A stretch of DNA of 64,000 nucleotides from Conchocele bisecta (Eukaryota; Mollusca; Bivalvia; Lucinida; Thyasiridae). The stretch covers positions 36,168,508-36,232,507 of the forward strand of contig CM055280.1 in assembly GCA_029237695.1 (NCBI GenBank). The letters are read 5' to 3'. Shown piece by piece: positions 21,763-33,894 of this stretch. Both the position numbers and the translations under genes were made by a program. The stretch's first letter is position 1, and the number at the start of each line of letters is the position of its first letter. The notes beneath the pieces are model-generated. The model was not told the DNA's origin. It did not search any database and was given only the letters and a program-made list of their open reading frames with translations.

Positions 21763-23314
21763 CTAGTAGCAGAACGGAATGTATTTGGACAGCTCGTTTC
21801 CATTGCACTCAGGAACAACATTGACATGGCTAAGGTCTTCAGTTACCCGTTAGGTCCAGTTCCATGGTCGCTTGCAAAAGCTGATGGATCACCGGCAAGG
21901 GCTGACAAAGCGAAATTGCACCAACTGGAAGGGCAGACGCATATGGTTTACAGGCCTCCGCTAGAACAGGTGAGCTACATCATTGACGGAAATGCAATTC
22001 TACATATGCAAACTGCTTTGCCCAACACATTTGCAGATCTGGAGGAGAGTCTATATCACCAAATGCCGAAAGCAGAATGCGTGGATTTTGTAACAAACAC
22101 GTACCATCCTCTGTCAATTAAAACCAATGAACGACAACGAAGAGGTACCACAAATACCTATTTGATCAAGGGACCGCTGACAAATGTTCTACGTGACTGG
22201 AAGCAGTTCCTCTCGAACGATGTCAACAAGACACAATTGTGAAAACTCCTACTTAATGAATGGATGCAAGATAAATACACACACAAGGTGAAGGGAAGAA
22301 CACTTGTGTTTGTGTGTGAAACCAAATGCGTCAAATTACTAGTATGTATGGCATATCAGCACACACTGACGAAATAGAAGAACTGAATTCGTCACAAGAG
22401 GAAGCAGACACACGACTGGTATTGCATTGTTTGCACCATGCATCGCATTTATCGGAGAACAATACAATTGTTGTCAGATCTCCAGATACCGACGTGTTTG
22501 TACTGTTACTCAGGTTTACACAGCAGGTGAAACAGCGTGTGCTGTTTGACACCGGTGTCGGCAACAAACGACGACTGCTTGACATACACGGTATCATTGC
22601 TGAGGTTGGTACGCAGCTGTGCTTGGCATTGCCAGCACTTCATGCATTCACCGGCTGTGACAGCACGAGTGCTTTCGTTCGTCGTGGAAAGGTGACACCG
22701 CTAAAACTACTTCAGAAGCACCCAGAATTCACTGATACATTCATGCAGTTGGGTTTGTCCCCTTCTGTAGAACCACAACTCTTCGAAGACCTTGAACACT
22801 TTGTGTGTCTGATGTACAGGAGTACTAGTACTAGTATTACAGACATAAACAAACTGCGCATGGAGCTATTCCTGCAAAAGTTCAGTCCCAAGTCAGGAGA
22901 GCTGCTGTCAAGTTACATTCGCGCTGATGTTAGCATTCTGCCACCATGCAGGTCATCGTTGAGAATGTATATAATGAGAGCTAATCACCAAACCCTCATT
23001 TGGTGCAGCACTGACCAATCGAATGCATGCATACCGCCACAAAATGGCCGTGGGTCATAAACGGAACACTAGAGTGCAAATGGACAGAGGGGGATTACCT
23101 GCCAACTGAAATGATAGATCTACTGGTAGAAGAAGAGGAAGAAGTGGATACGGTGGATGTTGATGAAACAAATGCCCATGAGCCTGACAGCTTACTATAT
23201 AGCATGTTTGATGCGGATGAAGCATATGACTATGTTGCTTCTCTTAAGCCGGATTCACTAGATATGTATCTACGATTTGTACAGCATGTTAGGATAATAC
23301 CTGAGCGCTGTTGA
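21763..23314 (+). pseudogene. FEN/PIN-nuclease-like uncharacterised family gene, broken
   Basis: The protein family is common in invertebrate genomes and uncharacterised. In order: VFGQLVSIALRNNIDMAKVF, then SYPLGPVPWSLAKADG near 21838, IIDGNA near 21980, QEEADTR near 22395, SPDTDVFVLLL near 22480, FTGCDSTSAF near 22646, and an acidic C-terminal part ending RIIPERC. An early Asp-Gly, Glu-Ala-Asp, Asp-x-Asp and Gly-Cys-Asp in that order resembles the acidic residues of FEN/XPG-type PIN nucleases; that fold is my inference. Damage: in-frame TGA at 22240, a one-base loss near 22331, and a frame change near 23040. An upstream TAA at 21760 limits the readable start. It lies between diverged direct repeats, suggesting it travelled in a mobile element. 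Upstream open sequence (21522-21760) may hold more N-terminus. Confidence 0.75.
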
Positions 23315-23337
23315 TGTCAGAAAATATCGAAGAGTTT

Positions 23338-24200
23338 CGTACCTGATGCCATGGATGACTCCGCCACAGGTGCGATGCTTCCGAACCTGATTGAAAATGA
23401 ATTACTTTGTTGTAACCAACCATACGTGAATCAAGAACAACGAATGCACCGGACACATTATGTAACTGTATGTATGTCTATATATGCTGATATGAATATG
23501 CTGATATGACTGATATTGTGTACCATATTTTATTTCATCTGTTATTGTAAATATCGAAATATGTGTTACCTGGTATCGAGGCTTTCAATCCTGAGTGAAA
23601 ATTAATTACCTTGTATAATCATGCAAAAATCAAGAACAATGAAATGCCTGGACACATTATGTAACTGTATGTATGTATGTATATATATATATGTGATGCT
23701 ATGTATATGTAAATGATTTCTTGAACCATATTTGATATGACGAGGCAAATAATGAATAGTTTCTTACCTGATGTTGTGGAGATTGTCACCGCCACAGGCG
23801 CGATGCTTCAAACTTTGATTCAAAATTAATTACCTTGTTGTATAATCATGCACAAATCAAGAACAATGAAAGCCCTGGACACATTATGTAACTGTATGTA
23901 TGTATGTATGTCTATATATATATGTGATGCTATGTATATGTTAATGATTTCATGAACCATATTTGATGTGACGATGCAAATAATGAATAATTTCTTACCT
24001 GATGTTGTGGGGATTGTCCCCGCCACAGGCGCGATGCTTCAAACCTTGATTGAAAATGAATTACCTTGTTGTATAAGCATACGCAAATCAGTATACGCAT
24101 GTCTATAACTGTTGTTGTGCATTATATCGATGCTCACATTTAACATGTTCTATTTCACAATATAGCATTGATCTTGTTGTAAATATCGAATCATTTCTTG
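23338..24200 (+). repeat. Four tandem units of about 200-230 bp
   Basis: Units start at about 23338, 23567, 23765 and 23995. Each has TTACCTGATG-type starts, CCGCCACAGGCGCGATGCTT, AAATTAATTACCTTG and CACATTATGTAACTGTATG with a (TATG)n tail. They directly follow the broken nuclease-like gene. Confidence 0.8.
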
Positions 24201-24394
24201 CCCGGTAATGTGGGGAAATTCTCTTTTTTCTTCACATTTGCTGCTATACATACTTCACTCCATGCACTTTCATCATGACAACTCACGATATTTTTGTGTA
24301 TGCAATGACGCCAGTGTCATGTTGAAGTAGTTGACTATTCATATGTACCAGTTAAAAATAAATGTAAGTGGAGACAGCTAATGAAACTCAATAT

Positions 24395-24960
24395 GTGTAA
24401 AATGTACATTGTAGATTTAGTGGGTGGGGTAACGGTTTCAAATTCAGTTGTGGTTAACTTAGTATCATGTGCAGTAAGCATAAGAAAAACAGGAACTATA
24501 GTTTGCACATGTTTCATGAGCACATGCATGTATATTTTCCATAGTTACAATTTATAAATACCGTATGTGAAGAGATGTGTGGCAATACATGTGTTACCAT
24601 TGAAATGGAGTGGGTGGGGTAATTAAATATGCAAAATATTTGCTTAAAAGGACAGGACGGTCCTAAATTCTACTTAAATGCAAAGTATTGCTATAAACAT
24701 CTCTCAAAACCTGCAAAACAACAGCAGTTTCCGTGTTTAACAATATCATTTTGTCACATTGTTACAAAAAGTGTGATTTTTTAATATGGCAAAAAGTTGC
24801 TGGGTGGTATACTTCAAAATGGTGTGCCATACATTCATCCAGCGGGTTACAGAGCGCAGACAAGTTGCATTAAACTCGTAATTGATTGTAGTTATCAGAA
24901 AAATATGTCTGCTTATGTACCACAGGTCCATATTTGGCCCATGGCCTATGACTATATCAC
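24395..24960 (+). repeat. Right copy of the diverged direct repeat
   Basis: Matches 20210-20830 in order and ends with CCATATTTGGCCCATGGCCT, the block also seen at 21420. The divergence is high, so the pair is old. LTR identity was not established. Confidence 0.65.
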
Positions 24961-25435
24961 ACGCTCGGTTCGAGTATCGCATATAGGTGGTAATATTTCA
25001 CTCTAGTCTGGTATTGTACTATATCACTGCAGTACGTGAGGTCTATCCCGACAGCTGAGATGAACGGTTTATCAGCGTTTGATGTGTCTTCGTGTTTCTT
25101 TTCATATTCTATTCTCATTCGCTAATCATTGTTTAATTTTGTTTTTTATTTATATATATATTCCAATTAATTTCACCAACTAGAAATACTACTGCTACTA
25201 CTTCTGCTGATACGAATACTGTTAAGTACTACTACTACTGATATTACTACTACTACTTCCCGTATACACGTTATTACATGTATCTGTGTCAAAATGTGAA
25301 TACAATATTGTTTAAACTATTGCATACGTCAGTCAACAGTTTTAGCCCATGCATAACCACACCGCGCCATCTATATACAGGATGTCACATAATTGAGTAT
25401 TCCATGTGATATTTAGTAAAGATGTATTACTGACT
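24961..25435. other. No gene; (TAC/ACT)n microsatellite at about 25185-25260
   Basis: An imperfect trinucleotide tract with ACTACTACTACTGAT is the only structure seen. Confidence 0.55.
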
Positions 25436-25439
25436 CCAT

Positions 25440-25770
25440 AATAAATGATGGTATGCGCGTGTTTCATTGCACGAATGGCAAACAGTGTAGGCGATTCGCG
25501 CAGGCTGATCTGGGACGACGGCGGTCGCAGATGCTGTAAGGTCACTTTTATAAGCCGGTGGACCTTATATGTGTTTTGCGACCAGTGTAGATCAATCCGC
25601 ACAGTCTGATCAGGAAATACACTGTTCGCCATTCCATCAATGATCAGCGAATCCGTCATCCTTCTAACAATCAATATACAACAAAGTATGTACATTGTAG
25701 GTAAAAGGATACAGGAGTGTTTTCGTTGATCAGGAGCTACACTGATCACATACGCCCCATTGTTCTAGTC
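25440..25770. mobile_element. Degenerate GACCAGTGTAG-family MITE pieces
   Basis: GGCAAACAGTGTAGGCGATT, CAGGCTGATCTGGGACGACG and a reversed GATCAGGAGCTACACTGATC half are recognisable but rearranged. Confidence 0.55.
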
Positions 25771-25989
25771 GCGCTCGTTTGTACTCTTAAAATAAATACT
25801 ACTGACGTTCTACACGTATACATGTATATTAGACTAACAGCTGTTGGTGTTTCAAACATATATGCATATGGCATTATGCATGAGCCGTATACATATGATT
25901 ATACATATGAAACATGACATGATACAATTGGACTTATTGTCTACTGTGAGCCACATATGTATGTTCTTCTATTAACAGGAATAGTAAAC

Positions 25990-26100
25990 TGATTGTATGC
26001 CCTTAAATATGCTTAGAAACAAGCAGAAACTCAGAGAAATGAAAATCGCCACGAACACCAAAATCCGCCACTGTAGGCATTTTGTTTGGCTTGGCCAATA
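25990..26100. repeat. Short repeat also found near 54995
   Basis: CAGAAACTCAGAGAAATGAA followed by a GCCACGAACACCAAAA-type block recurs at about 55000-55060. The extent is uncertain. Confidence 0.45.
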
Positions 26101-26186
26101 CTATGTCTTTGGATTTCATGAATATTAAAACAATATGAATAATAGGAAACAGATTTGAAGGTACAGTCACAGTGGCATTTTAATGG

Positions 26187-26435
26187 TTAACCCTTAGACC
26201 GCTACACACAACAAGTGTCGTCTGCTGTTGCTTTTATATCTTGCCTTATTTCTCAATAAAAACATGGTTTGACAGCACTTCAGAATCATTTCCAATGGAA
26301 ATGATTCTGAAGTGCTGTCAACGCATGTTGTAAATTATTCTAAAGTGCTGTCAAAGCATGTTTTTAATGATAAAAATGTAAAATAAAAAATAAACAGCAG
26401 ACATCAAAAAATTAAGATAGCGGTGTAAGGGTTAA
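26187..26435. mobile_element. piggyBac-like MITE with hairpin core
   Basis: TTAACCCTTAGACCGCTACA at the left and AGCGGTGTAAGGGTTAA at the right are inverted, with TTAA at both edges and CCC/GGG termini as in piggyBac elements. The centre is a hairpin AGAATCATTTCCAATGGAAA with its complement, plus a second partial copy. Confidence 0.8.
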
Positions 26436-26507
26436 TATTTTATGTATTATCTCAAATGATAACACCGATCCACAGGCATGTCGGGGAGTGCTACTACATC
26501 CGAATTA

Positions 26508-26814
26508 CAGTAGAATCTCGGGTGTCCGATTTAGCAAGGCTCCACTGTGTGTAAGGCAAAGGTAACAAAGGTTACATTCAAGAAATACAGTGAAACTGCG
26601 TTAAACCCAAGCGACATCCGATGGTCACAAAGCACACAGCCGTGTCAAGCAGTGTTGATATATGAGAATTGCAGTGGAACTGTGCTACAATGGACACCAT
26701 AGGGACCTTCAGGGGTATGCAGACTTGATATTTGAAAATTGTAGTGATATCTCGCAAACACTGACACCAGACCCTGGGACTTCCGAGGGTGTCCGCTATA
26801 ACGATATTTTACTG
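26508..26814. repeat. Degenerate CAGTGRAACCTC-type MITE ends
   Basis: A palindromic remnant lies at 26508-26547. A TA-flanked element lies at 26589-26814, starting CAGTGAAACTGCGTTAAACC and ending CTATAACGATATTTTACTG, with GGACACC-type blocks inside. Confidence 0.6.
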
Positions 26815-26942
26815 TATTTTGTGAAGGAACACCACACATACATAATTATGGTGTCTGACTTTAGCATATTTATAACAAGCTGGTACCATGGTTGACAATA
26901 AATGTCACATGTACCTGCTATATATGCCCTCATCTACATTTA

Positions 26943-27152
26943 CAGTGGAACCTCTCTAAACCGGACACCAAGAAAACTCATGCGATCTTATTTTTGATGA
27001 TTCTCTTGGTCATTTGTCTCAGGTGTCTGTTCATGATCGCATATCACACAACCATCATTCAGAATGGTCAAATGCCTGATTTACAGTGAAACCTCTATAA
27101 GCCGGACACCCTGTGGATCTCCCAGTGTGTCCGGTTTAGAGAGGTTTCACTG
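26943..27152. mobile_element. CAGTGAAACCTC MITE, copy 3
   Basis: TA-flanked. It starts CAGTGGAACCTCTCTAAACC and ends with the same 71-bp palindrome as the other copies (near 27084-27152). The body shares CTTGGTCATTTGTC and AAATGCCTGATTTA. Confidence 0.88.
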
Positions 27153-27154
27153 TA

Positions 27155-27660
27155 CCTACATTTTCCTATATATCTCGGCAACTACTGGTCCAGGAGCAAT
27201 TTTGATGTGATAAAATTCAGCTACCCTGAGACAGTGCATACCAGCACATGCCGATGAGACTGTCCTCATACTGTAACAATTTCGGAGTTCATTCGCGAAC
27301 ATTTACATACTCTATTTATTCTTATAAAGGTCCCCGTTTTAAATGGCTTTTGTATGTGAACATAACATATTTAGAATGCAAATAAGGGAGAAAACTTTAC
27401 CGTATTTATTCTAATAGTAATCCCGCTCTATAATCTACTATTAGCGAGGGGCTACTCTTAGAATAAATACAATAATTTACGTTTTCAAATTATATAAATG
27501 TAAGTTTTTAAAACACTCTGTATCTGCTACAACTTTGACAGTGGCGTCAAGACAGGGGGCATTATATAACATCCGCGGGTATCTGCACATTATCGCATAA
27601 AATAATTGAGACACACCATGTGATTTTGTAACTAAGAACATGTGGGATATTTGATCAAAA
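27155..27660. other. No gene seen
   Basis: A short inverted pair (TTACCGTATTTATTCTAATA and ATTCTAAGAGTAGCCCC region, reversed TAGAATAAATAC) near 27400-27475 suggests a small hairpin. Nothing coding. Confidence 0.4.
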
Positions 27661-29010
27661 CAAGAGGCCAAAATGGATCTGTATCACTCACCTGAAATGA
27701 TTATCCCCATTATAAAGTAAATCAAATGGCACAGACTTTCGATTATATATAAACAAAGTTCCATCAAAATTCGTCTGCAAGTTCATAAAAAGTAATTTGA
27801 ATAATTGTTCAGGTTGTCTCAAAATGTGTACAGTCGTACATTGGGAGGGGGGGGGGGGGGGGGGGAGGGGGGTCACCGGGGAAAACGGGGACAATTTTGC
27901 TTTTCCATCCCCAAAAGGGAAAATATAAACAATTTAAGCAACACATAATACCATAAATAATAAGATCTACCACCTCTGAAGGCGACTGCCCCAAGTTTTG
28001 AAATTAAGCGTCTTACTAAAGTGATTTTTATGGACCTTCCTACCTTTCAGTGGCCATCTTGGATTACGTAATCATCCGATTTCGACAAAAATGCTCAAGA
28101 ATGATCATCTCTTCGATTTGATATATAATATGACCATATTTGGTCAAATGTGAAATTTGACCTTTACTTGACCCCCGGGACCCAGCCCATTTTTGATTCG
28201 GGGATCATCATTTTAACAAATCTGAAAGAAAATTGCTCCAGGGTGATCGCCCCCTCAATACCTTCAATTTGATATATGACATGTTATATGGTCATATGTG
28301 GTCAAATGTGGAATTTGACACATATTTGACCCCTCGAGCACCGCCCACTGTTGATCCCGGGGTCACCATTTTAACAAATCTGAAAGAGCATTGACGATCG
28401 ATCCCTGCCAAGTTTCATAACAATCGGTCTGGCAGCTCGTGAGAAGATTTTATAAGAATTTTACCCAATTTTCTACGGGGGCCATCTTCGAATATGTGAC
28501 GACCTCCATTTTAACAAATATGAAAAGGTTTCACCACGGACCATAACTGTGAAGTTTGACCAGCATATCTGCCAAGCTGTTCATGAGAAGAAGACGTTTG
28601 AAATCTATAATAAAAGGATGACATTTCGGCGGCCATTTTGGATGACATAATCATCCGATTTCGACAACAAATGCTCCAGAGTGATCGTCTCCTCGATACA
28701 TTCGATTTGATATATAACATGACCATATTTGATCGAATGTGAAATTTGACCCCTATTTAATACCCCCGGTCCCACCCATTTTCAATCACGGGGTCATCAT
28801 TTTTAACAAATGTGAAAGAGCATTGACTATCGATCATTCCTGCCAAGTATCGTCGAAATCGGTCTGGCGGTTGGTGAAAAGATTTTAATGAGAATTTGAC
28901 CCAATTATTTGGCGGCCATCTTATGTGACGATCCGCACCCACGGACCATAACCGTGAAGTTTGACCAGCTTCGGCCAAGCGGTCCATGAGAAGAAGTCGT
29001 TTGAAATATA
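27661..29010. repeat. Bivalve-type dispersed repeat with internal duplicated units
   Basis: The segments at about 28058 and 28638 are diverged copies (TAATCATCCGATTTCGACAA and following) about 580 bp apart, and 28225 repeats part of them. CATTTTAACAAATCTGAAA recurs throughout. A G-run occupies about 27845-27876. Confidence 0.6.
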
Positions 29011-30115
29011 TAACAAGAAACGAGGCAAAGCCACGAAGGCCAGGTTTTTTCCAAGCATGGACACTTGGATAACATAATTATACCACTTTTTGTAGACTAG
29101 ATGGCCGTGGCCTGCATGTCGCGCCTTGGGGCGAGGCATGGACACTAAAAAAAATAGATATAGTAGATGGAAAAACTTTAACGAAAAAACTTTAACCGGA
29201 CACACGGACGTACGGACGGACGGACGGACGTGTGCCAAAATGCCGACGATATCGCGCTTTCCGCAAGCGGGTGCGACAATGATGATAAACACCCATGTGA
29301 AGTATCAAGGTAATGGGTGAAGCAGTTGCAGAGATATAGTACACGAAAAAACTTTAACAAATAAATTCAAAGTAATTTGACCTTGACATTGCGCACAGTG
29401 GCCGCACGGTTGGGGGTTAGAATGAAAATAGGGACGATGATAAACACCCATGTGAAGTTTCAAGGTAATGGGCGAAACAGTTGCAGAGATATAGTATAAC
29501 GAAAAAGTTTTAACCAAAACATTTAACCAGACGTACGTTAAAAAGTTAACGTTGAAAATGGCTAAGTCAATTACGTAGAAATAATAGGTGAAGGTAAAAA
29601 AATGGTCACATGTTGGATAGTTGTATGTGGTAGGCACCCCTTGGTTATGAAGCTGTGAAAGTTTGGTGGTCCTAGGTGGTACAGTACCAAAGAAATGGAC
29701 TTAAACACGAAAACTTAACATTGTAAACGCGAAAAGTTAACATTGAAAATGGCTAAGTCGACTGCGCGGAAAAAATGGGTCAAGTTAAAAAAAAGTAACA
29801 TGTTGGATAGTGATATGTGGTGGGCACCCCTTGATTATGAAGATGTGAAAGTTTGGTGGTCCTAGGTGGTACAGTACCAAAGAAATGGACTTAAACACGA
29901 AAACTTAACATTGTAAAAGCGAAAACTTAACATTGAAAATGGCTAAGTCGACTGCGCGGAAAAAAATGGGTGAAGTTAAAAAAAAAGTAACATGTTGGAT
30001 AGTGAGATGTGGTGGGCACCCCTTGATTATGAAGCTGTGAAAGTTTGGTGGTCCTAGGTGGTACAGTAACAAAGAAATGGACTCAAACACGAAAACTTAA
30101 CATTGATTGTGGACG
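29011..30115 (+). repeat. AAGAAACGAGGCAAAGCC dispersed repeat, copy 1
   Basis: It begins AACAAGAAACGAGGCAAAGC and carries a (GGAC)n tract near 29215. It then has CGCGCTTTCCGCAAGCGGGT, the AACACCCATGTGAAGTATCA block, three copies of a GTCCTAGGTGGTACAGTA unit, and ends in a CCGCCCGCCCG run. The same order recurs at 51127 and 62562. Confidence 0.8.
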
Positions 30116-30660
30116 CCGCCCGCCCGCGGCGAATTTGAGAATTTGACTTACTTTTCTACGGCGGCCATCTTGGATATGCGACGACGCCGATTTTAACAAA
30201 TATAAAAAGGAGTAACGCATAGACAATCCTAGCTACAATAATTTGCCTCCGAAATGTTATCTTCGGCTACAATTTGACCCATTAAAAAAATGTGAGCAGC
30301 CGAAGTGCATACCCAAACTGTTGATGTTATGTAAAAATTTAGTAAACTGTATATGTTATACCTTTAAACAAATAATCTTTGATGTAGAACTAGAAAATTG
30401 GCAAAAATTATAGAACAGGGAAATCATTTTCCCATGGAAGTTATATTTTCTCTAATTGATGTTCAACATTCAACACAACGAAATGAAGCTTTCAGATTTA
30501 CAAGATATACATGAAAATATCAGATAAACACCTTGACACGGTAAAATAACCAATTTCTGCATGTGTATGTTCTTTATTAATAATTTATTGATACAGCTTT
30601 GACAGTTTTATATCAACATATCAACATATCAAACACGCCGGATAACCGTTTGCAAAAATC
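30116..30660. other. No gene seen; decayed GGCGGCCATCTTGGAT repeat at the left
   Basis: Only the first 100 bp resemble the neighbouring repeats. Confidence 0.4.
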
Positions 30661-30890
30661 ACTCTTCCATGCGTTGCATTAAAGAGATTAGGTTAAATTG
30701 CTACCCTCGCGAAAGGTATGGAGCCGGGTAGCAATTTTGTTTCTAAGACAATCCCAGTGAAATTTGGTCAACATCGGCATAGAGGTTTAGACGAAAGTGT
30801 CAGAAAAGTGTTGACGGACGACGGACAGACGAAAAGCGGCAACAGTAGCCCACTTGAGCCTTCGTCTGAGGTGAGCTAAATATTTAACTT
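30661..30890. repeat. Mollusc repeat with terminal hairpin GCCTTCG
   Basis: It contains an inverted TTGCTACCC/GGGTAGCAA pair, a GACGGACGACGGACAGACG tract and a terminal hairpin CACTTGAGCCTTCGTCTGAG, the usual tail of a common mollusc dispersed repeat. Confidence 0.55.
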
Positions 30891-31075
30891 ATATTTACCG
30901 TAAATGACGTCGAAAGATAACAAAGATTTATTCCACATTTGCTATGAAAATTTCATCATCTTTCGACGTCATTTACAGAAAATATCGCAGTTTCTGTACA
31001 TATAAAACATGAAAAATCACACATGTTCTTCGGGGTACAAAATCACATGGTGTGTCTCACATGTTAAAGGAAATA
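30890..31075. repeat. GTAAATGACGTCGAAAG hairpin repeat
   Basis: TACCGTAAATGACGTCGAAA and TTTCGACGTCATTTACAGAA are inverted around an 80-bp centre. The downstream AAATCACATGGTGTGTCTCA block is shared with 18120-18150 and 27605-27635. Confidence 0.75.
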
Positions 31076-31192
31076 CATGTATAGGGAAATGTAGACATGA
31101 GCGGGCATACATTAACCACCCAGGATATGCAAGTTAAGATTTAAATATTCAGCGAATATGATTGTGTATTGTTTGTGTGTGAGCACATAGCT

Positions 31193-31545
31193 AATAATTC
31201 CAGCACAAACATATTTACACAATTCCCCAACATTTGATTGGCCCGTAGCAAGTCTCTGTCCAAAATTTATATCCCAGTAAACTCCCACGCCGAACTACTT
31301 TCCGTAACCGTGAGGCGCAGTTAAAATAATTCTTAAGAAAACGGAAAATAAACACATTTTCTTGATGAATTTATTTCAAATGCTGGAATTATAAGGAATG
31401 AATGGCCTTTTTGTGGAATGTATCGGGGATATAAACTTGGAAAAGTCGCGGGAATACTGGACGAGGCCTTCGTCCAATATTCCCGCGACTTTTCCAAGTT
31501 TATACTCCGATAAATTCCAAAAAAAGGTCATTCATTCCTATATTG
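31193..31545. mobile_element. AATTCCAGCACAAA element with 60-bp hairpin, copy 1
   Basis: It runs from ATAATTCCAGCACAAACATA to the end of a long hairpin whose arms are GGAATGAATGGCCTTTTTGT and GGAAAAGTCGCGGGAATACT. It is nearly identical to 61744-62104 and to 40660-41016 in reverse. Confidence 0.88.
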
Positions 31546-31548
31546 AAT

Positions 31549-31700
31549 AGTGTAGTGGAACCTCACTAAAGCGGACACCACATGTCACCTCATAGGGTTG
31601 ATATGCACGAAAATGTGTCTTGCAGTGTTAATATTCAAGAAATACAGAGGAGCCTCGCTAAACACGACACCCTTGGGACCTCCAAGTGTCACAAAGCACA
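31549..31700. repeat. Partial CAGTGGAACCTC-type MITE
   Basis: GTGGAACCTCACTAAAGCGG and CCTCGCTAAACACGACACCC mark two degenerate ends. Confidence 0.5.
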
Positions 31701-31709
31701 CACACATGT

Positions 31710-32330
31710 GTTGTAGGTGTTTAACGGCCTGTCAACAGCATATGCCATTTTAGGCAGGGTTAACTCGGTTGAATCCCATAGTACGGAGGAGGGAAATTCT
31801 GTGTTGTGCTAAGCTTGACAGTAATTTACATTGGTCTATGTTATCAACGTTTATGAACATGCAAAGTTTTTGTATCTAAAGAGTATTATACACCCAGGTT
31901 TCAAATTACATGTGCATTTTACTTTTACAAATAAATGCGTATTTTCACTTTGCTGCGAGTATTTTGTACTCTCACTTTTGATTTTCAATGCGTATTCTGC
32001 TAAAATAAGTGCTTAAACTATGCCAAGATGTACCTTATCTGGAGCTCTGAGCTTGTACTCTCATCTCATGCTTAAAAGCATACACCTTGATTGCATTGCC
32101 TGTTCGAAGGGATGGATGGGCTAACAAATTTGATTGATTTATTGGTGTTTAACGGCCTATCATCGATCCCGTATATAACCTGCTGCATGGGTGGGGAAGG
32201 GGTATCCCAAAAACAGAACGGAATATGTACATTGAAAAAACTAGATTTGTCAGTAAGCGGGGGCTTAAGGAATACACCCCCCCCCCCCCCCCCCCGCGTC
32301 AGCCCTCACCTAGAATGAATTCCAGCTCGC
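31710..32330. repeat. SINE-like fragments and ATTTTGTACTCTCAC repeat
   Basis: GTGTTTAACGGCCTGTCAAC near 31720 and TTATTGGTGTTTAACGGCCT near 32135 mark two SINE-like heads. Between them, 31860-32050 matches 41770-41920 in reverse and ends CTTATCTGGAGCTCTGA. A C-run lies at 32277-32296. Confidence 0.6.
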
Positions 32331-32422
32331 ATACTATCATTTTCAGATAAAAGACTCACTATGTCAGCACATATGGAGAGTGCGATGGTGGTTCCAGTTG
32401 AAAAAAGCAAACTAGACATTCT

Positions 32423-33263
32423 AAGTCCGTGACCTTGACCCCTGGCATAAATGGTGGTCGTAGGTTTGTTGCAGAATGATGTATGAGTGTCAGAGAAGGG
32501 GCGGGTAAAATATGAAAGATTTCCGCAAAGGGAAAGAGAAGTTATAAGGAAATTTACATTTGTTAAGTTTTAGTTTTTTTCTAAGTTTATAAGTCCGTGA
32601 CCTTGAGCCCTGGCATAAATGGGGGTCGTAGGTTTGTTGCAGAATGATGTGTGAGTGTCAGAGAAGGGGTGGGTAAAATATGAAAGATTTCCGCAAAGGG
32701 AAAGAGAAGTTAAAAGGAAATTTACAATTGTTAAGTTTTCGTTTTTTTCTAAGTTTCTAAGTCCGTGACCTTGACCCCTGGCATAAATGGGGGTCGTAGG
32801 TTTGTTGCAGAATGATGTATGAGTGTCAGAGAAGGGTCGGGTACAATATGAAAGATTTCCGCAAAGGGAAAGAGAAGTTAAAAGGAAATTTACAATTGTT
32901 AAGTTTTCGTTTTTTTCTAAGTTTCTAAGTCCGTGACCTTGACCCCTGGCATAAATGGGGGTCGTAGGTTTGTTGCAGAATGATGTATGAGTGTCAGAGA
33001 AGGGGCGGGTAAAATATGAAAGATTTCCGCAAAGGGAAAGAGAAGTTAAAAGGAAATTTACAATTGTTAAGTTTTCTTTTTTTTTCTAAGTTTCTAAGTC
33101 CGTGACCTTGACCCCTGGCATAAATGGGGGTCGTAGGTTTGTTGCAGAATGATGTATGAGTGTCAGAGAAGGGGCGGATAAAATATGAAAGATTTCCGCA
33201 AAGGGAAAGAGAAGTTAAAAGGAAATTTACAATTGTTAAGTTTTGTGACGGACGGAAACACTG
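32423..33263 (+). repeat. Five tandem copies of a 168-bp unit
   Basis: Starts at 32423, 32591, 32759, 32927 and 33096. Each unit begins AAGTCCGTGACCTTGACCCC and contains GGGGGTCGTAGGTTTGTTGC and GATTTCCGCAAAGGGAAAG. Copies are very similar, so the expansion is recent. Confidence 0.95.
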
Positions 33264-33345
33264 AAACACGGACGGACGGACGGACAAGCTGACTCCAGTA
33301 TACCCCCCACAACTTCAACTTCGTTGTGGGGGGTATAAATACAAA
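33264..33345. repeat. (GGAC)n tract and strong hairpin
   Basis: A short GGACGGAC tract is followed by a hairpin TATACCCCCCACAACTTCAA / GTTGTGGGGGGTATA, the usual end of a mollusc dispersed repeat. It probably closes the 168-bp array element. Confidence 0.65.
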
Positions 33346-33625
33346 TTAAGCCCTGAAACAGACCTGGTACCAGGTCCATACTACACTAACGTCACTTGGC
33401 CCCTTCCCCTAAAAGTAATAGGATTAGGAATAATCGTATTACTCATATAAGCCTTAAAGGGTATAACCAGATTGAACTCTCACATACAAGAATGCCAAAA
33501 AACGTACATGAAGGCCAAACCATATCTCTGTTCGGGGTATCGGTAAGAATGAATCTCAATCGTTAAATTACCCATCGCATGCTCCCCACTTGCCACCCAC
33601 CTGAAATGTTCGAAGGGATGGTGCG
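33346..33625. repeat. SINE-like body
   Basis: Shares CACTTGGCCCCTTCCCCTAA, AATAATCGTATTACTCATAT and CGTTAAATTACCCATCGCAT with 47960-48205 and, more weakly, with 43140-43330. Confidence 0.65.
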
Positions 33626-33678
33626 CTAACAGAACTACAAGAGCAAAGCAATATGCCTCCTTGCTGTCGCTTTAATAT

Positions 33679-33894
33679 GGGGGCCGTTTCACTAAAATGT
33701 TCGTAAGTGCAAAATTATGATAGTCTGTAAATTTCACATTAACAATGTTTTCTTGTAAACAATTATTGGATTTACATTTACATTTATGCAGCCTGTGCTC
33801 AATAAATATAAATCCATCAATTGATATTTCCAGGCGATCCTAAATTTGCACTTACGAACATTTTAGTCGCAAAAGGTTTAGTGAAACGGCCCCC
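33679..33894. mobile_element. GGGGGCCGTTTCACTAAA MITE, copy 1
   Basis: The ends GGGGGCCGTTTCACTAAA and TTTAGTGAAACGGCCCCC are inverted. The middle has GTTCGTAAGTGCAAAATTAT, TATTGGATTTACATTTA and the reverse of each. Confidence 0.85.
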
